Shown here in pieces: positions 30,556 through 40,407 of a stretch of 64,000 nucleotides of DNA. The translations under genes and the position numbers were made by a program. The notes under the pieces were generated by a model that saw only the letters and a list, made by a program, of their open reading frames with translations, was not told the DNA's origin and ran no database searches. The stretch comes from Pseudolabrys sp. Root1462 (GTDB lineage Bacteria > Pseudomonadota > Alphaproteobacteria > Rhizobiales > Xanthobacteraceae), in the NCBI RefSeq assembly GCF_001426945.1, contig NZ_LMFS01000001.1:1813487-1877486 (forward strand), read 5' to 3'. The first letter of the stretch is position 1. Each line of letters opens with the position of its first letter.

Positions 30556-31677
30556 ATGCGGCTAGCCAACATCGTCAATCTCGGCATCAAGGAACTGCGC
30601 AGCCTCGGTCGCGACCGCGTGATGCTGGCGCTGATCGTTTATGCCTTTACCGGCGCCATCTACACCGCCGCGACCGCCATGCCCGAGACGCTCAACAAGG
30701 CCTCGATCGCCATCGTCGATGAGGACCGCTCGGCGCTATCGACGCGTCTCGTCGCCGCGTTCTACCCGCCACATTTCAATCCGCCGATCCTGATCAGCGC
30801 CGCCGAGATGGACGCACGGATGGACAACGGCTCGATCACGTTTGCGCTCGGCATCCCGCCGAACTTCCAGCGCGACGTGCTGGCCGGCCGCAAGCCCGAC
30901 ATTCAGCTCAACGTCGATGCGACGCGGGTCAGCCAGGCGTTCGCCGGCGCCGGTTACATCCAGACCATCGTCGCCACAGAGGTCGCCGCCTTCCTGCAGC
31001 ATTACCGTGCGGCGACCGTGCTGCCCGTCGATCTGGCGCTGCGCATTCGCTACAACCCGGCCCTCAACAAGTCGTGGTTCGGCGCCGTCATCGAGGTCGT
31101 CAATCAGGTCACGCTGCTGTCGATCGTCCTGACCGGCGCGGCGCTGATCCGCGAGCGCGAGCATGGCACCATTGAGCACCTGCTGGTCATGCCGGTGACG
31201 CCGTTCGAAATCATGGCCGGCAAGATATGGGCGATGGCGCTGGTGGTGATCGCCGCCTGGACAACGGCGCTGGTTCTGGTGGTGCAGGGCCTGATTGGTG
31301 TGCCGGTGCAGGGCTCTCTGGCGGTGCTGCTGGTCGGCGTTGCGGCCAACCTGTTCGCCACCACTTCACTCGGCATCGTGCTGGCCACGCTCGCGCGGTC
31401 GATGCCGCAGTTCGCCCTGCTGGTGATTCTGGTCATCGTGCCGCTGGAAATGCTGTCGGGCGGCATGACGCCGCGCGAAAGCATGCCGGCTGTCGTGCAA
31501 ACCATCATGCTGGCCGCGCCGACCACGCATTTCATCATGCTGTCGCAAGCAGTGCTGTTCCGCGGCGCCGGGCTCGCCGTGGTGTGGCCGCAGTTGCTGG
31601 CACTGATCGCCATCGGCGGCGTGCTGTTTGGCATCGCCCTGACGCGCTTCCGCAAGGTGATCGGGGAAATGGTCTGA
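30556..31677 (+). CDS. ABC-2 type transporter permease (YhhJ-like)
   Basis: 373-residue membrane protein of the ABC-2 permease family. One helix near residues 20-45 is followed by a periplasmic domain of about 130 residues and five C-terminal helices (VTLLSIVLTGAALI, WAMALVVIAAWTTALVLVV and so on), with REREHGTIEHLLVMPVTPFEIMAGK as the cytoplasmic coupling segment. LSGGMTPRESMP before the last helices is typical of the YhhJ group. It pairs with the permease half of the RbbA-like protein. ATG 30556 follows the frameshifted gene by 2 bases, so operon read-through is likely. Confidence 0.9.
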   Translation: MRLANIVNLGIKELRSLGRDRVMLALIVYAFTGAIYTAATAMPETLNKASIAIVDEDRSALSTRLVAAFYPPHFNPPILISAAEMDARMDNGSITFALGIPPNFQRDVLAGRKPDIQLNVDATRVSQAFAGAGYIQTIVATEVAAFLQHYRAATVLPVDLALRIRYNPALNKSWFGAVIEVVNQVTLLSIVLTGAALIREREHGTIEHLLVMPVTPFEIMAGKIWAMALVVIAAWTTALVLVVQGLIGVPVQGSLAVLLVGVAANLFATTSLGIVLATLARSMPQFALLVILVIVPLEMLSGGMTPRESMPAVVQTIMLAAPTTHFIMLSQAVLFRGAGLAVVWPQLLALIAIGGVLFGIALTRFRKVIGEMV

Positions 31678-31700
31678 GCCAAGCGCTCGGCAATAGAAAA

Positions 31701-31724
31701 CGGCCGGGCGATGAGGCCCGGCCG
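31701..31724 (-). terminator. Rho-independent terminator of gltA
   Basis: CGGCCGGGC and GCCCGGCCG form a perfect 9-bp stem with a 6-base loop. Read on the minus strand it is followed by TTTTCTATT, so it terminates gltA, 24 bases after its stop. It may also stop the plus-strand export operon, though without a T-run on that side. Confidence 0.75.
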
Positions 31725-31748
31725 CGGTATCGATGGCGACGAAAGTAG

Positions 31749-33059
31749 TTACTTGCGCCGTGAGGTCGGCACGTAATCGCGTTCGGTGGCGCCGGTGTAG
31801 AGCTGACGCGGTCGGCCGATCTTCTGCTTCGGATCCTCGATCATTTCCTTCCACTGCGCGATCCAGCCGACGGTGCGCGCGACGGCGAACAGCACGGTGA
31901 ACATCGTGGTTGGGAAGCCCATCGCCTTGAGCGTGATGCCCGAATAGAAGTCGATGTTGGGGTAGAGCTTCTTCTCGATGAAGTACTCGTCATGCAGCGC
32001 GATGCGCTCGAGCTCCATGGCGACGTCGAGCAGCGGATCGTCCTTGATGCCGAGTTCAGCGAGGACCTCGTGGCAGGTCTTCTGCATGATCTTGGCGCGC
32101 GGATCGTAGTTCTTGTAGACGCGGTGGCCGAAGCCCATGAGACGGTAGCTGTCGCTCTTGTCCTTGGCGCGACGCACGAATTCCGGAATGCGATCGACAG
32201 TGCCGATTTCGCTCAGCATGTTGAGCGCGGCTTCGTTGGCGCCGCCATGTGCCGGGCCCCACAGACAGGCGCAACCGGCCGCGATGCAGGCGAACGGGTT
32301 GGCGCCCGACGAACCGGCAAGGCGCACGGTCGAGGTCGAGGCGTTCTGCTCGTGGTCCGCATGCAGGATGAAGATGCGATCCATCGCGCGCGCCAGCACC
32401 GGGTTCGGCTTGTACTCCTCAGCCGGCACCGCAAAGCACATGTGCAGGAAGTTCGACGCGTAATCGAGATCGTTCTTCGGATAAACGAAGGGCTGGCCGA
32501 CCGAATACTTGTAGGCCATGGCCGCGAGTGTCGGCACCTTGGCGATCATCCGTAGCGACGCGATCATGCGCTGGGTCGGATCCGAGATGTCGGTCGAGTC
32601 GTGGTAGAATGCCGACAGCGCGCCGATCGAGCCGGTCATGATTGCCATCGGATGGGCGTCGCGGCGGAAGCCCTGGAAGAACCGGCTCATTTGCTCATGC
32701 ACCATCGTGTGGCGCGTGACGCGGTAGTCGAAGTCGGCCTTCTGCGCGGCGGTCGGCAGTTCCCCGTACAGCAGCAGATAGCAGGTCTCGAGGAAGTCGC
32801 CGTGCTCGGCGAGCTGGTCGATCGGGTAGCCGCGGTACAGCAGCACGCCTTCGTCGCCGTCGATGTAGGTGATTTTGGATTCGCAGCTTGCCGTCGAGGT
32901 GAAGCCGGGGTCGTAAGTGAACATGCCGCTCTGGCCGTAGAGCTTGGAGATGTCGAGGACATCCGGCCCGATGCTGCCCTTGTAGATCGGCAGGTCGTAA
33001 TTCTTGTTACCGACGGTGATCGAGCCGGTTGCTTTGTTGGCGTCCGTTTTGGCGTCCAT
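31749..33059 (-). CDS. gltA: Citrate synthase
   Basis: 436-residue type II (hexameric, NADH-sensitive class) citrate synthase, joining acetyl-CoA and oxaloacetate. The catalytic residues sit in [17 protein letters not shown] (His), [16 protein letters not shown] (His) and [13 protein letters not shown] context with the Asp in NIDFYSGI. The N-terminal part ([22 protein letters not shown]) is the extra domain of gram-negative type enzymes. GAGGG precedes the start. The gene is monocistronic with its own terminator; gltX lies 226 bases upstream on the same strand. Confidence 0.97.
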   Translation of the reverse strand: MDAKTDANKATGSITVGNKNYDLPIYKGSIGPDVLDISKLYGQSGMFTYDPGFTSTASCESKITYIDGDEGVLLYRGYPIDQLAEHGDFLETCYLLLYGELPTAAQKADFDYRVTRHTMVHEQMSRFFQGFRRDAHPMAIMTGSIGALSAFYHDSTDISDPTQRMIASLRMIAKVPTLAAMAYKYSVGQPFVYPKNDLDYASNFLHMCFAVPAEEYKPNPVLARAMDRIFILHADHEQNASTSTVRLAGSSGANPFACIAAGCACLWGPAHGGANEAALNMLSEIGTVDRIPEFVRRAKDKSDSYRLMGFGHRVYKNYDPRAKIMQKTCHEVLAELGIKDDPLLDVAMELERIALHDEYFIEKKLYPNIDFYSGITLKAMGFPTTMFTVLFAVARTVGWIAQWKEMIEDPKQKIGRPRQLYTGATERDYVPTSRRK

Positions 33060-33285
33060 GGTCGAACCCTCGGATTTCGGAGCGGCGATGCGCTACTTTA
33101 TTGGCCTTAAGCCGGACGGGGACGGCGCCAGGGAGGCGCGAGAGGCATCCAGCCTGCATTTCGGTAGCCCATCCGTGTTTGCGCTGCAAGATCGCGCAAA
33201 CGCAGGGGCTGCCTCGCATATGGGCATGGATTTCGTCGCGGAAAGATTGACGCCGGGAGAATTTAGCCGGTCCGGCGCCGACGCC

Positions 33286-34710
33286 TCAGCCCGCGGCCTG
33301 GTCGCGCAGGCGGGCCAGGCTCTCGATTCGGCCCAGCACGGCCAAAACGTCGAAAATCGGCGGTGAGGTGGTCTTGCCGGTGAGCGCTGCGCGCAGCGGC
33401 TGCGCCACTGCGCCAAGCTTGACCGCCGCGGTTTCGGCAAAGCTGCGGACCACCGCTTCGATGGCCGGCCCGGTCCATTCAGGAACCGTCTCCAGCGCGG
33501 GGATCAGCTTGCCCAGAAGGGTCTTCGCTTCGGGCGTCAGCAGGCCCCTCGCCTGATCGGTCATGTCCAGCGGCCGGCCGGCCCAGACGAAGCGCGACGC
33601 TTCGAACAGCTCGATCAGAGTCTTTGCGCGTTCTTTCAGGCCGGGCATGGCGATCAGCAGCTTGTCGCGCAGTATCGGGTTCATCTTGTCGGCCAGCGCC
33701 TGTCCGTTCGGGATGAAGGGCAGCACGTCTTCCAGCGCCTTGAGCAAGTCGGCGTCCGGCATCTGTCGGATATAATGGCCGTTCAGGTTATCGAGCTTGG
33801 CCAGGTCGAGCCGCGCCGGCGCGCGGCCGATCGACGGCAGATCGAAAGCGGCAATCATCTCCTCGGTCGAGAAAATCTCCTGGTCGCCGTGCGACCAGCC
33901 GAGGCGGACGAGATAGTTCCGTAGAGCCGCGGGCAGGTAGCCGAGCGCGCGATAGGCTTCAACGCCGAGGGCGCCGTGGCGTTTGGAGAGCTTGGCGCCA
34001 TCCGGCCCGTGGATCAGCGGGATATGCGCCATGGTCGGCACCTGCCATCCAAGCGCCTCGTAGATCTGGGACTGGCGGGCGGCGTTGGTCAGGTGGTCGT
34101 CGCCGCGGATGATGTGGGTGACGCCCATGTCGTGATCGTCGACGACGACCGCCAGCATGTAGGTCGGTGAGCCGTCTGAGCGGAGCAGGACCAGATCGTC
34201 GAGGTCGGAATTCTGCCAGATGACGCGACCCTGGACCTGGTCCTCGATGACCGTCTCGCCGGTCGTCGGCGCCTTGAGACGGATTACCGGCTTGATGCCC
34301 GCCGGCGCCTCAGAGGGATCGCGGTCGCGCCACAGGCCGTTATACAGCTTGGAGCGGCCTTCCTTGCGGGCCGCCTCACGCATGATCGTAAGCTCTTCCT
34401 GCGACGCGTAGCAGCGGTAGGCCTTACCGGCGGCGATGAGTTGCTCGACCGCTTCGCGATGGCGGTCGGCGCGGGCGAACTGGAAGATCGGCTCGCCTTC
34501 CCAGGTCAGGCCGAGCCAGCTCAGGCCGTCGAGGATGGCGTCGATGGCGGCATCGGTCGAGCGTTCGCGGTCGGTATCCTCGATTCGCAGCAGCATCTTG
34601 CCGCCGAAGTGGCGGGCATAGAGCCAGTTGAACAGCGCCGTGCGGGCGCCGCCAATATGGAGGAAGCCGGTCGGGGAGGGTGCGAAACGGGTGACGACAG
34701 GTGCGTTCAT
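33286..34710 (-). CDS. gltX: Glutamyl-tRNA synthetase
   Basis: 474-residue class I synthetase charging tRNA-Glu. The HIGH motif is in [19 protein letters not shown] and the KMSKS motif is [10 protein letters not shown]; the C-terminal half is the alpha-helical anticodon-binding domain ([19 protein letters not shown]). In bacteria lacking GlnRS this enzyme also mischarges tRNA-Gln; here a separate glnS is encoded divergently 139 bases away, so discrimination may matter. It is transcribed away from glnS. Confidence 0.96.
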   Translation of the reverse strand: MNAPVVTRFAPSPTGFLHIGGARTALFNWLYARHFGGKMLLRIEDTDRERSTDAAIDAILDGLSWLGLTWEGEPIFQFARADRHREAVEQLIAAGKAYRCYASQEELTIMREAARKEGRSKLYNGLWRDRDPSEAPAGIKPVIRLKAPTTGETVIEDQVQGRVIWQNSDLDDLVLLRSDGSPTYMLAVVVDDHDMGVTHIIRGDDHLTNAARQSQIYEALGWQVPTMAHIPLIHGPDGAKLSKRHGALGVEAYRALGYLPAALRNYLVRLGWSHGDQEIFSTEEMIAAFDLPSIGRAPARLDLAKLDNLNGHYIRQMPDADLLKALEDVLPFIPNGQALADKMNPILRDKLLIAMPGLKERAKTLIELFEASRFVWAGRPLDMTDQARGLLTPEAKTLLGKLIPALETVPEWTGPAIEAVVRSFAETAAVKLGAVAQPLRAALTGKTTSPPIFDVLAVLGRIESLARLRDQAAG

Positions 34711-34753
34711 CGCGCGCCCTGTACCACAGGTCCCGTCACGAGTGGCAAGCCAT

Positions 34754-34782
34754 TTGACATCGAGGTAACCGACACGTCATTG
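34754..34782 (+). promoter_or_regulatory. Possible glnS promoter
   Basis: TTGACA at 34754-34759 is a perfect -35 box in the gltX-glnS divergent region; the hexamer 17 bases on (34777-34782, TCATTG) is a poor -10. The start of transcription would be about 60 bases before the glnS ATG. Confidence 0.3.
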
Positions 34783-34849
34783 GGGGGCCGGGCAATGCGG
34801 CGTCCGGCGGGGCGCGGGCCCGGTCTTGAGCGGCAGGTTTGGAAAAAGC

Positions 34850-36547
34850 ATGGCGAGCGACGACAAGTCTTTGGACAATACCGCGGCGGGCGAAGCCGGC
34901 CGCGACTTCATCCGCGATATCGTGGCGGCCGATCTCGGCAGTGGCAAGGTCGGCACCGTGGTCACCCGCTTTCCGCCGGAGCCGAACGGCTACCTGCATA
35001 TGGGCCACGCCAAGTCGATCTGCCTGAATTTCGGCGTTGCCGCCGAGTTCGGGGGCCGCTGCCACCTGCGCTTCGACGACACCAATCCGGTCAAGGAAGA
35101 GCAGGAATACATCGACGCCATCCAGCGCGACGTGCACTGGCTCGGCTTCGATTGGGGCCAGCATCTCTATTACGCCTCCGACTATTTCGAGCAGCTTTAC
35201 GCCTGGGCTGAGGACCTGATCCGCGCCGGCAAGGCATACGTCGACGACCAGACGCCGGAGGAGATGCGGATCGCCCGCGGCACGCTCACCGAGCCGGGCA
35301 AGAACTCGCCGTTCCGCGACCGTTCGGTCGAGGAGAACCTCGATCTGTTCCGCCGCATGCGCGCCGGCGAGTTCCCGAACGGCGCCCGCGTGCTGCGCGC
35401 CAAGATCGACATGGCGTCAGGCAACATCAACCTGCGCGACCCGGTGATGTATCGCATCCTGCATGCGCATCACCCGCGCACCGGCACGGCGTGGAAGATC
35501 TACCCGAGCTACGACTATGCGCACGGCCAGTCGGATGCGATCGAGCACATCACGCATTCGGTCTGCACGCTGGAATTCGAGGATCACCGGCCCCTGTACG
35601 ACTGGTTCATCGCCAATCTCAAGGTGCCGTCGACACCGCATCAGTACGAATTCGCGCGGCTCAATCTGACCTACGCCGTGCTGTCGAAGCGCGTGCTGAC
35701 GATGCTGGTGCGCGACAAGCACGTCTCCGGCTGGGACGATCCGCGCATGCCGACACTGGCGGGCTTGCGCCGCCGCGGCGTACCGCCGGCGGCGTTGCGC
35801 GATTTCGTCAAGCGCATCGGCGTCGCGAAGGCCAACAGCACAGTCGATCTCGGCATGTTCGAGTTTTCGATCCGCGAGGTGCTCAACAAGACCGCGCAGC
35901 GTCGCATGGCGGTGCTGAAGCCGCTCAAGGTCGTGATCGAAAACTATCGGGAAGGCCAAGTTGATGAGCTGGATGCGGTCAATCATCCCGACGACCCGGC
36001 CGCCGGCACGCGCAAGATCAAATTCGGACGCGAACTCTTCATCGAGCAGGACGACTTCATGGAGAACCCGCCGAAGAAGTTCTTCCGGTTGTCGCCCGGC
36101 ATGGAGGTGCGGCTGCGCTACGCTTATTTCATCACCTGCAAGGAGGTGGTGAAGGACGCTGCTGGCAACATCGTCGAACTGCGCTGCACTTACGATCCGG
36201 CGACGCGTGGCGGCAATGCGCCGGACGGCCGCAAGGTGAAGGCGACGATCCACTGGGTGTCGGCGACGGACTCGGTGCCGGCTGAAGTGCGCCTCTACAA
36301 CCCGCTGTTCGTAAAGCCCGATCCGACCGGGGGCGAGGGCTTCGAGAAAGATCTCAACCCGAACTCGCTCGAGGTCCTGAGCAATGCGCGGCTCGAGCCG
36401 TCGCTGGCCGAGATGAATATCGCCGATGCGATCCAGTTCGAACGCAACGGCTACTTCTGCCGCGACAAGGATTCTTCGCCCGGCAAGCCGGTGTTCAACC
36501 GCACGGTCGGCCTGCGCGACACCTTCGCCAAGGAAGTTGGCAAGTAA
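34850..36547 (+). CDS. glnS: Glutaminyl-tRNA synthetase
   Basis: 565-residue class I synthetase charging tRNA-Gln directly. The HIGH motif is in [18 protein letters not shown] and the KMSKS equivalent is in [33 protein letters not shown] is a GlnRS signature, and the C-terminal half has the two beta-barrel anticodon domains. Length is near the 554 of E. coli. Most alphaproteobacteria form Gln-tRNA-Gln through GatCAB instead, so its presence is notable and suggests ancient acquisition. The start at 34850 follows TTTGGAAAAAGC; an in-frame ATG at 34826 is an alternative. Confidence 0.95.
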   Translation: MASDDKSLDNTAAGEAGRDFIRDIVAADLGSGKVGTVVTRFPPEPNGYLHMGHAKSICLNFGVAAEFGGRCHLRFDDTNPVKEEQEYIDAIQRDVHWLGFDWGQHLYYASDYFEQLYAWAEDLIRAGKAYVDDQTPEEMRIARGTLTEPGKNSPFRDRSVEENLDLFRRMRAGEFPNGARVLRAKIDMASGNINLRDPVMYRILHAHHPRTGTAWKIYPSYDYAHGQSDAIEHITHSVCTLEFEDHRPLYDWFIANLKVPSTPHQYEFARLNLTYAVLSKRVLTMLVRDKHVSGWDDPRMPTLAGLRRRGVPPAALRDFVKRIGVAKANSTVDLGMFEFSIREVLNKTAQRRMAVLKPLKVVIENYREGQVDELDAVNHPDDPAAGTRKIKFGRELFIEQDDFMENPPKKFFRLSPGMEVRLRYAYFITCKEVVKDAAGNIVELRCTYDPATRGGNAPDGRKVKATIHWVSATDSVPAEVRLYNPLFVKPDPTGGEGFEKDLNPNSLEVLSNARLEPSLAEMNIADAIQFERNGYFCRDKDSSPGKPVFNRTVGLRDTFAKEVGK

Positions 36548-36570
36548 GCCGATCCGTGGGGAGGCAACGC

Positions 36571-37086
36571 ATGGCCTTCGTCGTCAGACGCCTCACCGAG
36601 GACGATGCCGAGGCGCTGCGAACGCTACGTCTCGAAGCCTTGCAGACGGTGCCGGAGGCGTTTCTCTCAAGCTACGAAGAGGAAGCCGCCAAGCCGTTCG
36701 CATGGTTCAGGACGGTGGCACGCGGCCCCGATCGCAACGCGATTTTCGGCGCCTTTGAAGACGGCGTGCTCGCGGGTATGGCCGGCTTCGTAGCTGGCGA
36801 GCGGGTGAAGGAGCGGCATAAGGGCACCCTGGTCGGCGTCTATGTGCGACCCTCGTTGCAACGGCAGGGCGCCGGCCGCGCGCTCGTCGAAGCCGTCATT
36901 GCCCACGCCGCGACGCGGGTGACTGTGCTGGAGGCAACGGTGAGCGCCAGCAATCATCCGGCCGTCGCGCTCTACCGGAGCCTCGGTTTCATCCGCTTCG
37001 GTACCGAGCCAAAGGCGGTGCAGATCGGCGGTCGGTTCCTCGACAACGACCTGCTGCAAATCGACTTCTCCGGCAGGCCCAGCTAA
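36571..37086 (+). CDS. GNAT family N-acetyltransferase
   Basis: 171-residue acetyl-CoA-dependent acetyltransferase. Motif A is present as LVGVYVRPSLQRQGAGRALVEAVI, where RQGAGR binds the CoA pyrophosphate; motif B near the C-terminus is SNHPAVALYRSLGFIRFGTEP. The N-terminus (VVRRLTEDDAEALRTLRLEALQ) is the usual first strand and helix. GGGGAGG ribosome site lies 6-12 bases before ATG 36571. Substrate unknown. It follows glnS by 23 bases and may be co-transcribed with it. Confidence 0.88.
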   Translation: MAFVVRRLTEDDAEALRTLRLEALQTVPEAFLSSYEEEAAKPFAWFRTVARGPDRNAIFGAFEDGVLAGMAGFVAGERVKERHKGTLVGVYVRPSLQRQGAGRALVEAVIAHAATRVTVLEATVSASNHPAVALYRSLGFIRFGTEPKAVQIGGRFLDNDLLQIDFSGRPS

Positions 37087-37121
37087 AGGCGCCGCGCCGG
37101 GCCGTTCACAACCGTTCTCCT

Positions 37122-37138
37122 AGCCACAACCTGTGGCT
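37122..37138 (+). promoter_or_regulatory. Perfect 7-bp hairpin before comEC
   Basis: AGCCACA-ACC-TGTGGCT, 36 bases after the GNAT stop and about 36 before the chosen comEC start. Without a T-run; it may be an mRNA hairpin or operator. Confidence 0.3.
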
Positions 37139-37174
37139 GCCGTAGCATCGTCTCGGTTGTGGGCGGGTGGCGTC

Positions 37175-39439
37175 ATGGCGGGGCATGCGTCAGGAGGTCC
37201 GGGGAAACGAGCGGTCGCCGGCACCATCGCCGCGGGCCGCGGCGCCGGTCAGACCGTGCCACAGGGCGTCGCCTGGGCTCTGCGGGCCCGCCAGACACTT
37301 GTAGGATGGGCGGCCACCGAAATCGCGCCGGGCCGCCTCTTGCCGGGGCTACCGGTGGCCTTTGGCGCCGGCATCGCGATCTATTTTACCGCCGATCGGG
37401 AGCCCGCCTGGTGGGCCGCCTCGGCTGTGGCAACGCTTGCCCTGGCCATGGTCTTCGCCGCCCGCCGCCATCCGGTCGGATTTCCGCTGGCGCTGGCGGT
37501 GGCCGCGATGGCCTGCGGTTTTGCGATCGCGACTTTGCAGACGTTGCGCATCGCACATCCGGTGATGCAGGCCGCAACCTGGCAGGCGCAGGTTGGCGGT
37601 TTCGTCGAGATCAGGGAGGAGCGGGCGCGCAGCGACCGCGTCGTCGTCCGCGTCGAGCGCTTCGAAGCGCCACGCATCGCGCCCGCGCCGGAGCGCATCC
37701 GCGTCTCGGTGCGGAAGGACACCGCGCCCGCGGTTGGCGCCTACGTATCGTTCAAGGCGCACCTGGCGCCGCCGCTGGCGCCCCTCAGGCCCGGCGGTTA
37801 CGACTTCGCCCGCGACATGTATTTCCAGCAGATCGGCGCATCGGGCTGGGTCCTCGGCAAGATCATCGTTGAGCCGAAGCGGTCTACGGAAGGCTTGTGG
37901 CTGCGTTACGCCGCGGTGCTCGATTCCATTCGCGACGGCATGGACAACCGAATCCGCGCCGTACTCCCGGGCGATCGCGGCTCGATCGCGTCGGCGCTTA
38001 TCACCGGCAAACGCGACGCCATCTCGCCGCCGGTCAACGACGCCATGTACGTCTCCAGCCTGGCCCATGTGCTATCGATATCCGGCTATCATATGGCAGT
38101 CGTCGCCGGCATCGTGTTTTTCGTGATCCGAGCCGCGCTGGCGCTGTTGGCATCGCTCGCCATTCGCAGGCCCATCAAGAAGTGGGCCGCGGCCGGCGCA
38201 CTGCTGGCTGCGACGTTCTATCTGCTGCTGTCGGGCTCCGAAGTTGCGACCCAGCGTTCCTACATCATGATCGCGATCGTGCTGTGCGGCGTGATGCTTG
38301 ATCGTCCCGCGGTTACTTTTCGCACCTTGAGCGTCGCCGCGTTCGCCGTGCTCATCATTGCGCCGCAATCTCTGGTGCATCCCAGCTTCCAGATGTCATT
38401 CGCGGCGACGTTGGCTCTGGTCGCGACCTATCAGCATTCGCTGCTATGGAAGGTTGATGCCGACAACCCGTGGGCCGCGCGTTTAGCGCTGTGGGGCGGG
38501 CGCGAAGCGGCCAGCCTGATCATCGCCTCACTCGTCGCTGGAATGGCGACAACACCGTACGCCGCATTTCACTTCCACCGCATCGCGCCTTACGGCGTGC
38601 TCGCCAATCTGCTGGCGATGCCGGTCGTGTCGGTGCTGGTCATGCCGATGGGCATTATCGGCGCGGTGCTGATGCCACTTGGCCTCGATGCCCCGTTTTG
38701 GAAATTAATGGGCTTCGGTCTCGACTGGATGATGGCGGTGGCACTGTGGGTCGCGCGTTTGCCCGGTGCGGTAGGCCCGATGCCGGCCTTCGGCATGGGG
38801 GCGCTGGCCTTGGCGACCGCCGGCCTGTTGCTGATTTGTCTGCTGCGCTCGCCGCTGCGCTGGAGCGGCGCCGCCGTGCTGGCGGTCGCGATTGGCTGGG
38901 CGCTGGCGACTCCGCGGCCTGATGTTCTGATCGCCGCTGATGGCCAGACCGCGGCTGTCCGCGGCAAGAGCGGCCATTGGCTGTTCCTGCAAAAGGCGCG
39001 CGACGGCTTTGCTGCGAAAGAGTGGCTACTGGCCGATGGCGACACCCGTCCGGCCGACAGTGCTGCTTTGAACGATGGCGTCCGCTGCGACGCCATTGGC
39101 TGCACCGCGAGCCTTCGCGACGGGCGCATCGTAGCCTTTGCGCTCGCCGTCGACGCGTTCGAGGAAGATTGCCGGCGTGCAGCCGTCGTTGTCTCGGCGA
39201 TCGATGCGCCCGACGATTGCGCGGCGTTGATCATCGATCGTCGTGCGTGGCGACGGGATGGCGCCACCGCGCTTTACGCCGCCGGCGAGCGCTTTGTCAC
39301 CGAAGTGGCGCGGCCATCGACGGCCGACCGGCCGTGGGCACGTACGCCTGTCGCCGTGAACGAACGTCAGTCATCCATCCGCCGGACCGCGGTGCCGGAT
39401 GCGACGCCCGGATTAGATGCGATAGAGGCTGGTGACTGA
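37175..39439 (+). CDS. comEC: ComEC/Rec2 family competence protein
   Basis: 754-residue membrane protein homologous to the DNA-uptake channel. The N-terminal part has helices and a soluble OB-like domain (about residues 130-240: GGFVEIREERARSDRVVVRVERF is its core region), followed by the competence membrane domain with HVLSISGYHMAVVAGIVFFVIR, GSEVATQRSYIMIAIVL and about eight helices. The C-terminal 150 residues are soluble; they do not show the HxHxDH motif of a metallo-beta-lactamase, so the nuclease-like domain seems reduced, as is common in rhizobial homologues. ATG 37175 (GGGTGG upstream) is preferred over GTG 37133. It converges on lexA. Confidence 0.9.
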   Translation: MAGHASGGPGKRAVAGTIAAGRGAGQTVPQGVAWALRARQTLVGWAATEIAPGRLLPGLPVAFGAGIAIYFTADREPAWWAASAVATLALAMVFAARRHPVGFPLALAVAAMACGFAIATLQTLRIAHPVMQAATWQAQVGGFVEIREERARSDRVVVRVERFEAPRIAPAPERIRVSVRKDTAPAVGAYVSFKAHLAPPLAPLRPGGYDFARDMYFQQIGASGWVLGKIIVEPKRSTEGLWLRYAAVLDSIRDGMDNRIRAVLPGDRGSIASALITGKRDAISPPVNDAMYVSSLAHVLSISGYHMAVVAGIVFFVIRAALALLASLAIRRPIKKWAAAGALLAATFYLLLSGSEVATQRSYIMIAIVLCGVMLDRPAVTFRTLSVAAFAVLIIAPQSLVHPSFQMSFAATLALVATYQHSLLWKVDADNPWAARLALWGGREAASLIIASLVAGMATTPYAAFHFHRIAPYGVLANLLAMPVVSVLVMPMGIIGAVLMPLGLDAPFWKLMGFGLDWMMAVALWVARLPGAVGPMPAFGMGALALATAGLLLICLLRSPLRWSGAAVLAVAIGWALATPRPDVLIAADGQTAAVRGKSGHWLFLQKARDGFAAKEWLLADGDTRPADSAALNDGVRCDAIGCTASLRDGRIVAFALAVDAFEEDCRRAAVVVSAIDAPDDCAALIIDRRAWRRDGATALYAAGERFVTEVARPSTADRPWARTPVAVNERQSSIRRTAVPDATPGLDAIEAGD

Positions 39440-39451
39440 GGCACTGCGTTC

Positions 39452-39530
39452 ATTCCCGGGGACAGCAGGGAATCCAGAACGCCGCCAAGGCAAATCTTGT
39501 TGTGGAGTTTGGGGCCCCGCTTTCTCGGGG
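39452..39530. repeat. Intergenic palindromic repeat between comEC and lexA
   Basis: ATTCCC (39452-39457) with GGGAAT (39468-39473), then CCCCG (39515-39519) with CGGGG (39526-39530). The CATTCCCGGGGAC and GGGAATCCAGAA wording resembles the larger element at 44854-44957, so this is probably another dispersed copy. Lying between convergent genes, it may also help terminate both. Confidence 0.5.
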
Positions 39531-39548
39531 ACGAGCGGATTTTTAGTC

Positions 39549-40259
39549 TCAATACCGCCGGAACATCGCGACCATCTTGCCCTGAATGCGTACGCGGTTC
39601 GGCGGCAGGATGCGGACTTCGTACGACGCGTTGGCCGGTTCAAGCGCGATGGAGGCGCCGCGGCGGCGGAAGCGCTTCAGCGTTGCTTCCTCGTCGTCGA
39701 TCAGGGCGACGACGATGTCGCCGGTGTCGGCGTTTTCCGAGCGGCGGATGAGCGCGATATCGCCGTCGAGAATGCCGGCGTCGATCATTGAGTCGCCGCG
39801 CACTTCGAGGGCGAAATGCTCGCCTGCCGTGAGGAGCTCCGGAGGCATGTTGATGACGTGGCTCTTGGTCTGGATTGCCTCGATCGGCGTACCGGCGGCG
39901 ATGCGGCCCATGACCGGCACCGAGATCGAACGCGCCGAGTCATCCTCACCTGCAGGCACCGGCCGTACCTTGCCGAGGTTGCCCTCGATGACGCTGGGGT
40001 TGAAGCCGCGGGCGCGGCCACTGCCGCCCATGCCGTGAGCGACCGATTCCGGCAGCTTGATTACCTCGATGGCGCGGGCCCGGTTGGCGAGGCGGCGGAT
40101 GAAGCCGCGCTCCTCCAGGGCCGTGATCAGGCGGTGGATGCCCGATTTCGAGCGCAGGTCCAGCGCATCCTTCATTTCGTCGAAGGAGGGCGGAACACCG
40201 GCCTCGGTCAACCGCTCGTGGATGAAGCGCAGGAGTTCGAATTGTTTGCGGGTCAGCAT
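39549..40259 (-). CDS. lexA: SOS repressor LexA
   Basis: 236-residue repressor and latent serine protease. The winged helix-turn-helix ([17 protein letters not shown], then [20 protein letters not shown]) covers residues 1-65. A linker of about 40 residues leads to the cleavage site Ala122-Gly123 in RIAAGTPI, with the catalytic Ser157 in RGDSMIDAG and Lys195 in ATLKRF. The start at 40259 is fixed by the universal MLTRKQ beginning; an upstream extension to 40373 would read through the operator. Upstream is a perfect alphaproteobacterial LexA box, so it represses itself. It is last in the trp-moaC-moeA run but has its own promoter region. Confidence 0.97.
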   Translation of the reverse strand: MLTRKQFELLRFIHERLTEAGVPPSFDEMKDALDLRSKSGIHRLITALEERGFIRRLANRARAIEVIKLPESVAHGMGGSGRARGFNPSVIEGNLGKVRPVPAGEDDSARSISVPVMGRIAAGTPIEAIQTKSHVINMPPELLTAGEHFALEVRGDSMIDAGILDGDIALIRRSENADTGDIVVALIDDEEATLKRFRRRGASIALEPANASYEVRILPPNRVRIQGKMVAMFRRY

Positions 40260-40353
40260 CGCCTGTGGTCTCCCGGTCGCGGATGAGCGCCCCGGTATTA
40301 GGCAGGGCTTCTGGGAGGACTCATCCGAAACAAAGCATGAACGGACACTATCT

Positions 40354-40368
40354 GTTCGATATGTGTTC
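40354..40368 (-). promoter_or_regulatory. LexA box in front of lexA
   Basis: GTTC (40354-40357), 7 bases, GTTC (40365-40368): the direct-repeat GTTC-N7-GTTC operator characteristic of alphaproteobacterial LexA. It lies 95-109 bases upstream of the lexA start codon, overlapping a possible promoter, consistent with autoregulation. Confidence 0.85.
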
Positions 40369-40407
40369 CGCAACCACTTAATTTGGCGTGAACAACTCTA
40401 AAGGCCG

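Noticed and set aside
37104-37117. A second LexA-like site before comEC
   Set aside because: The two GTTC blocks are separated by 6 bases, not the 7 required for alphaproteobacterial LexA.
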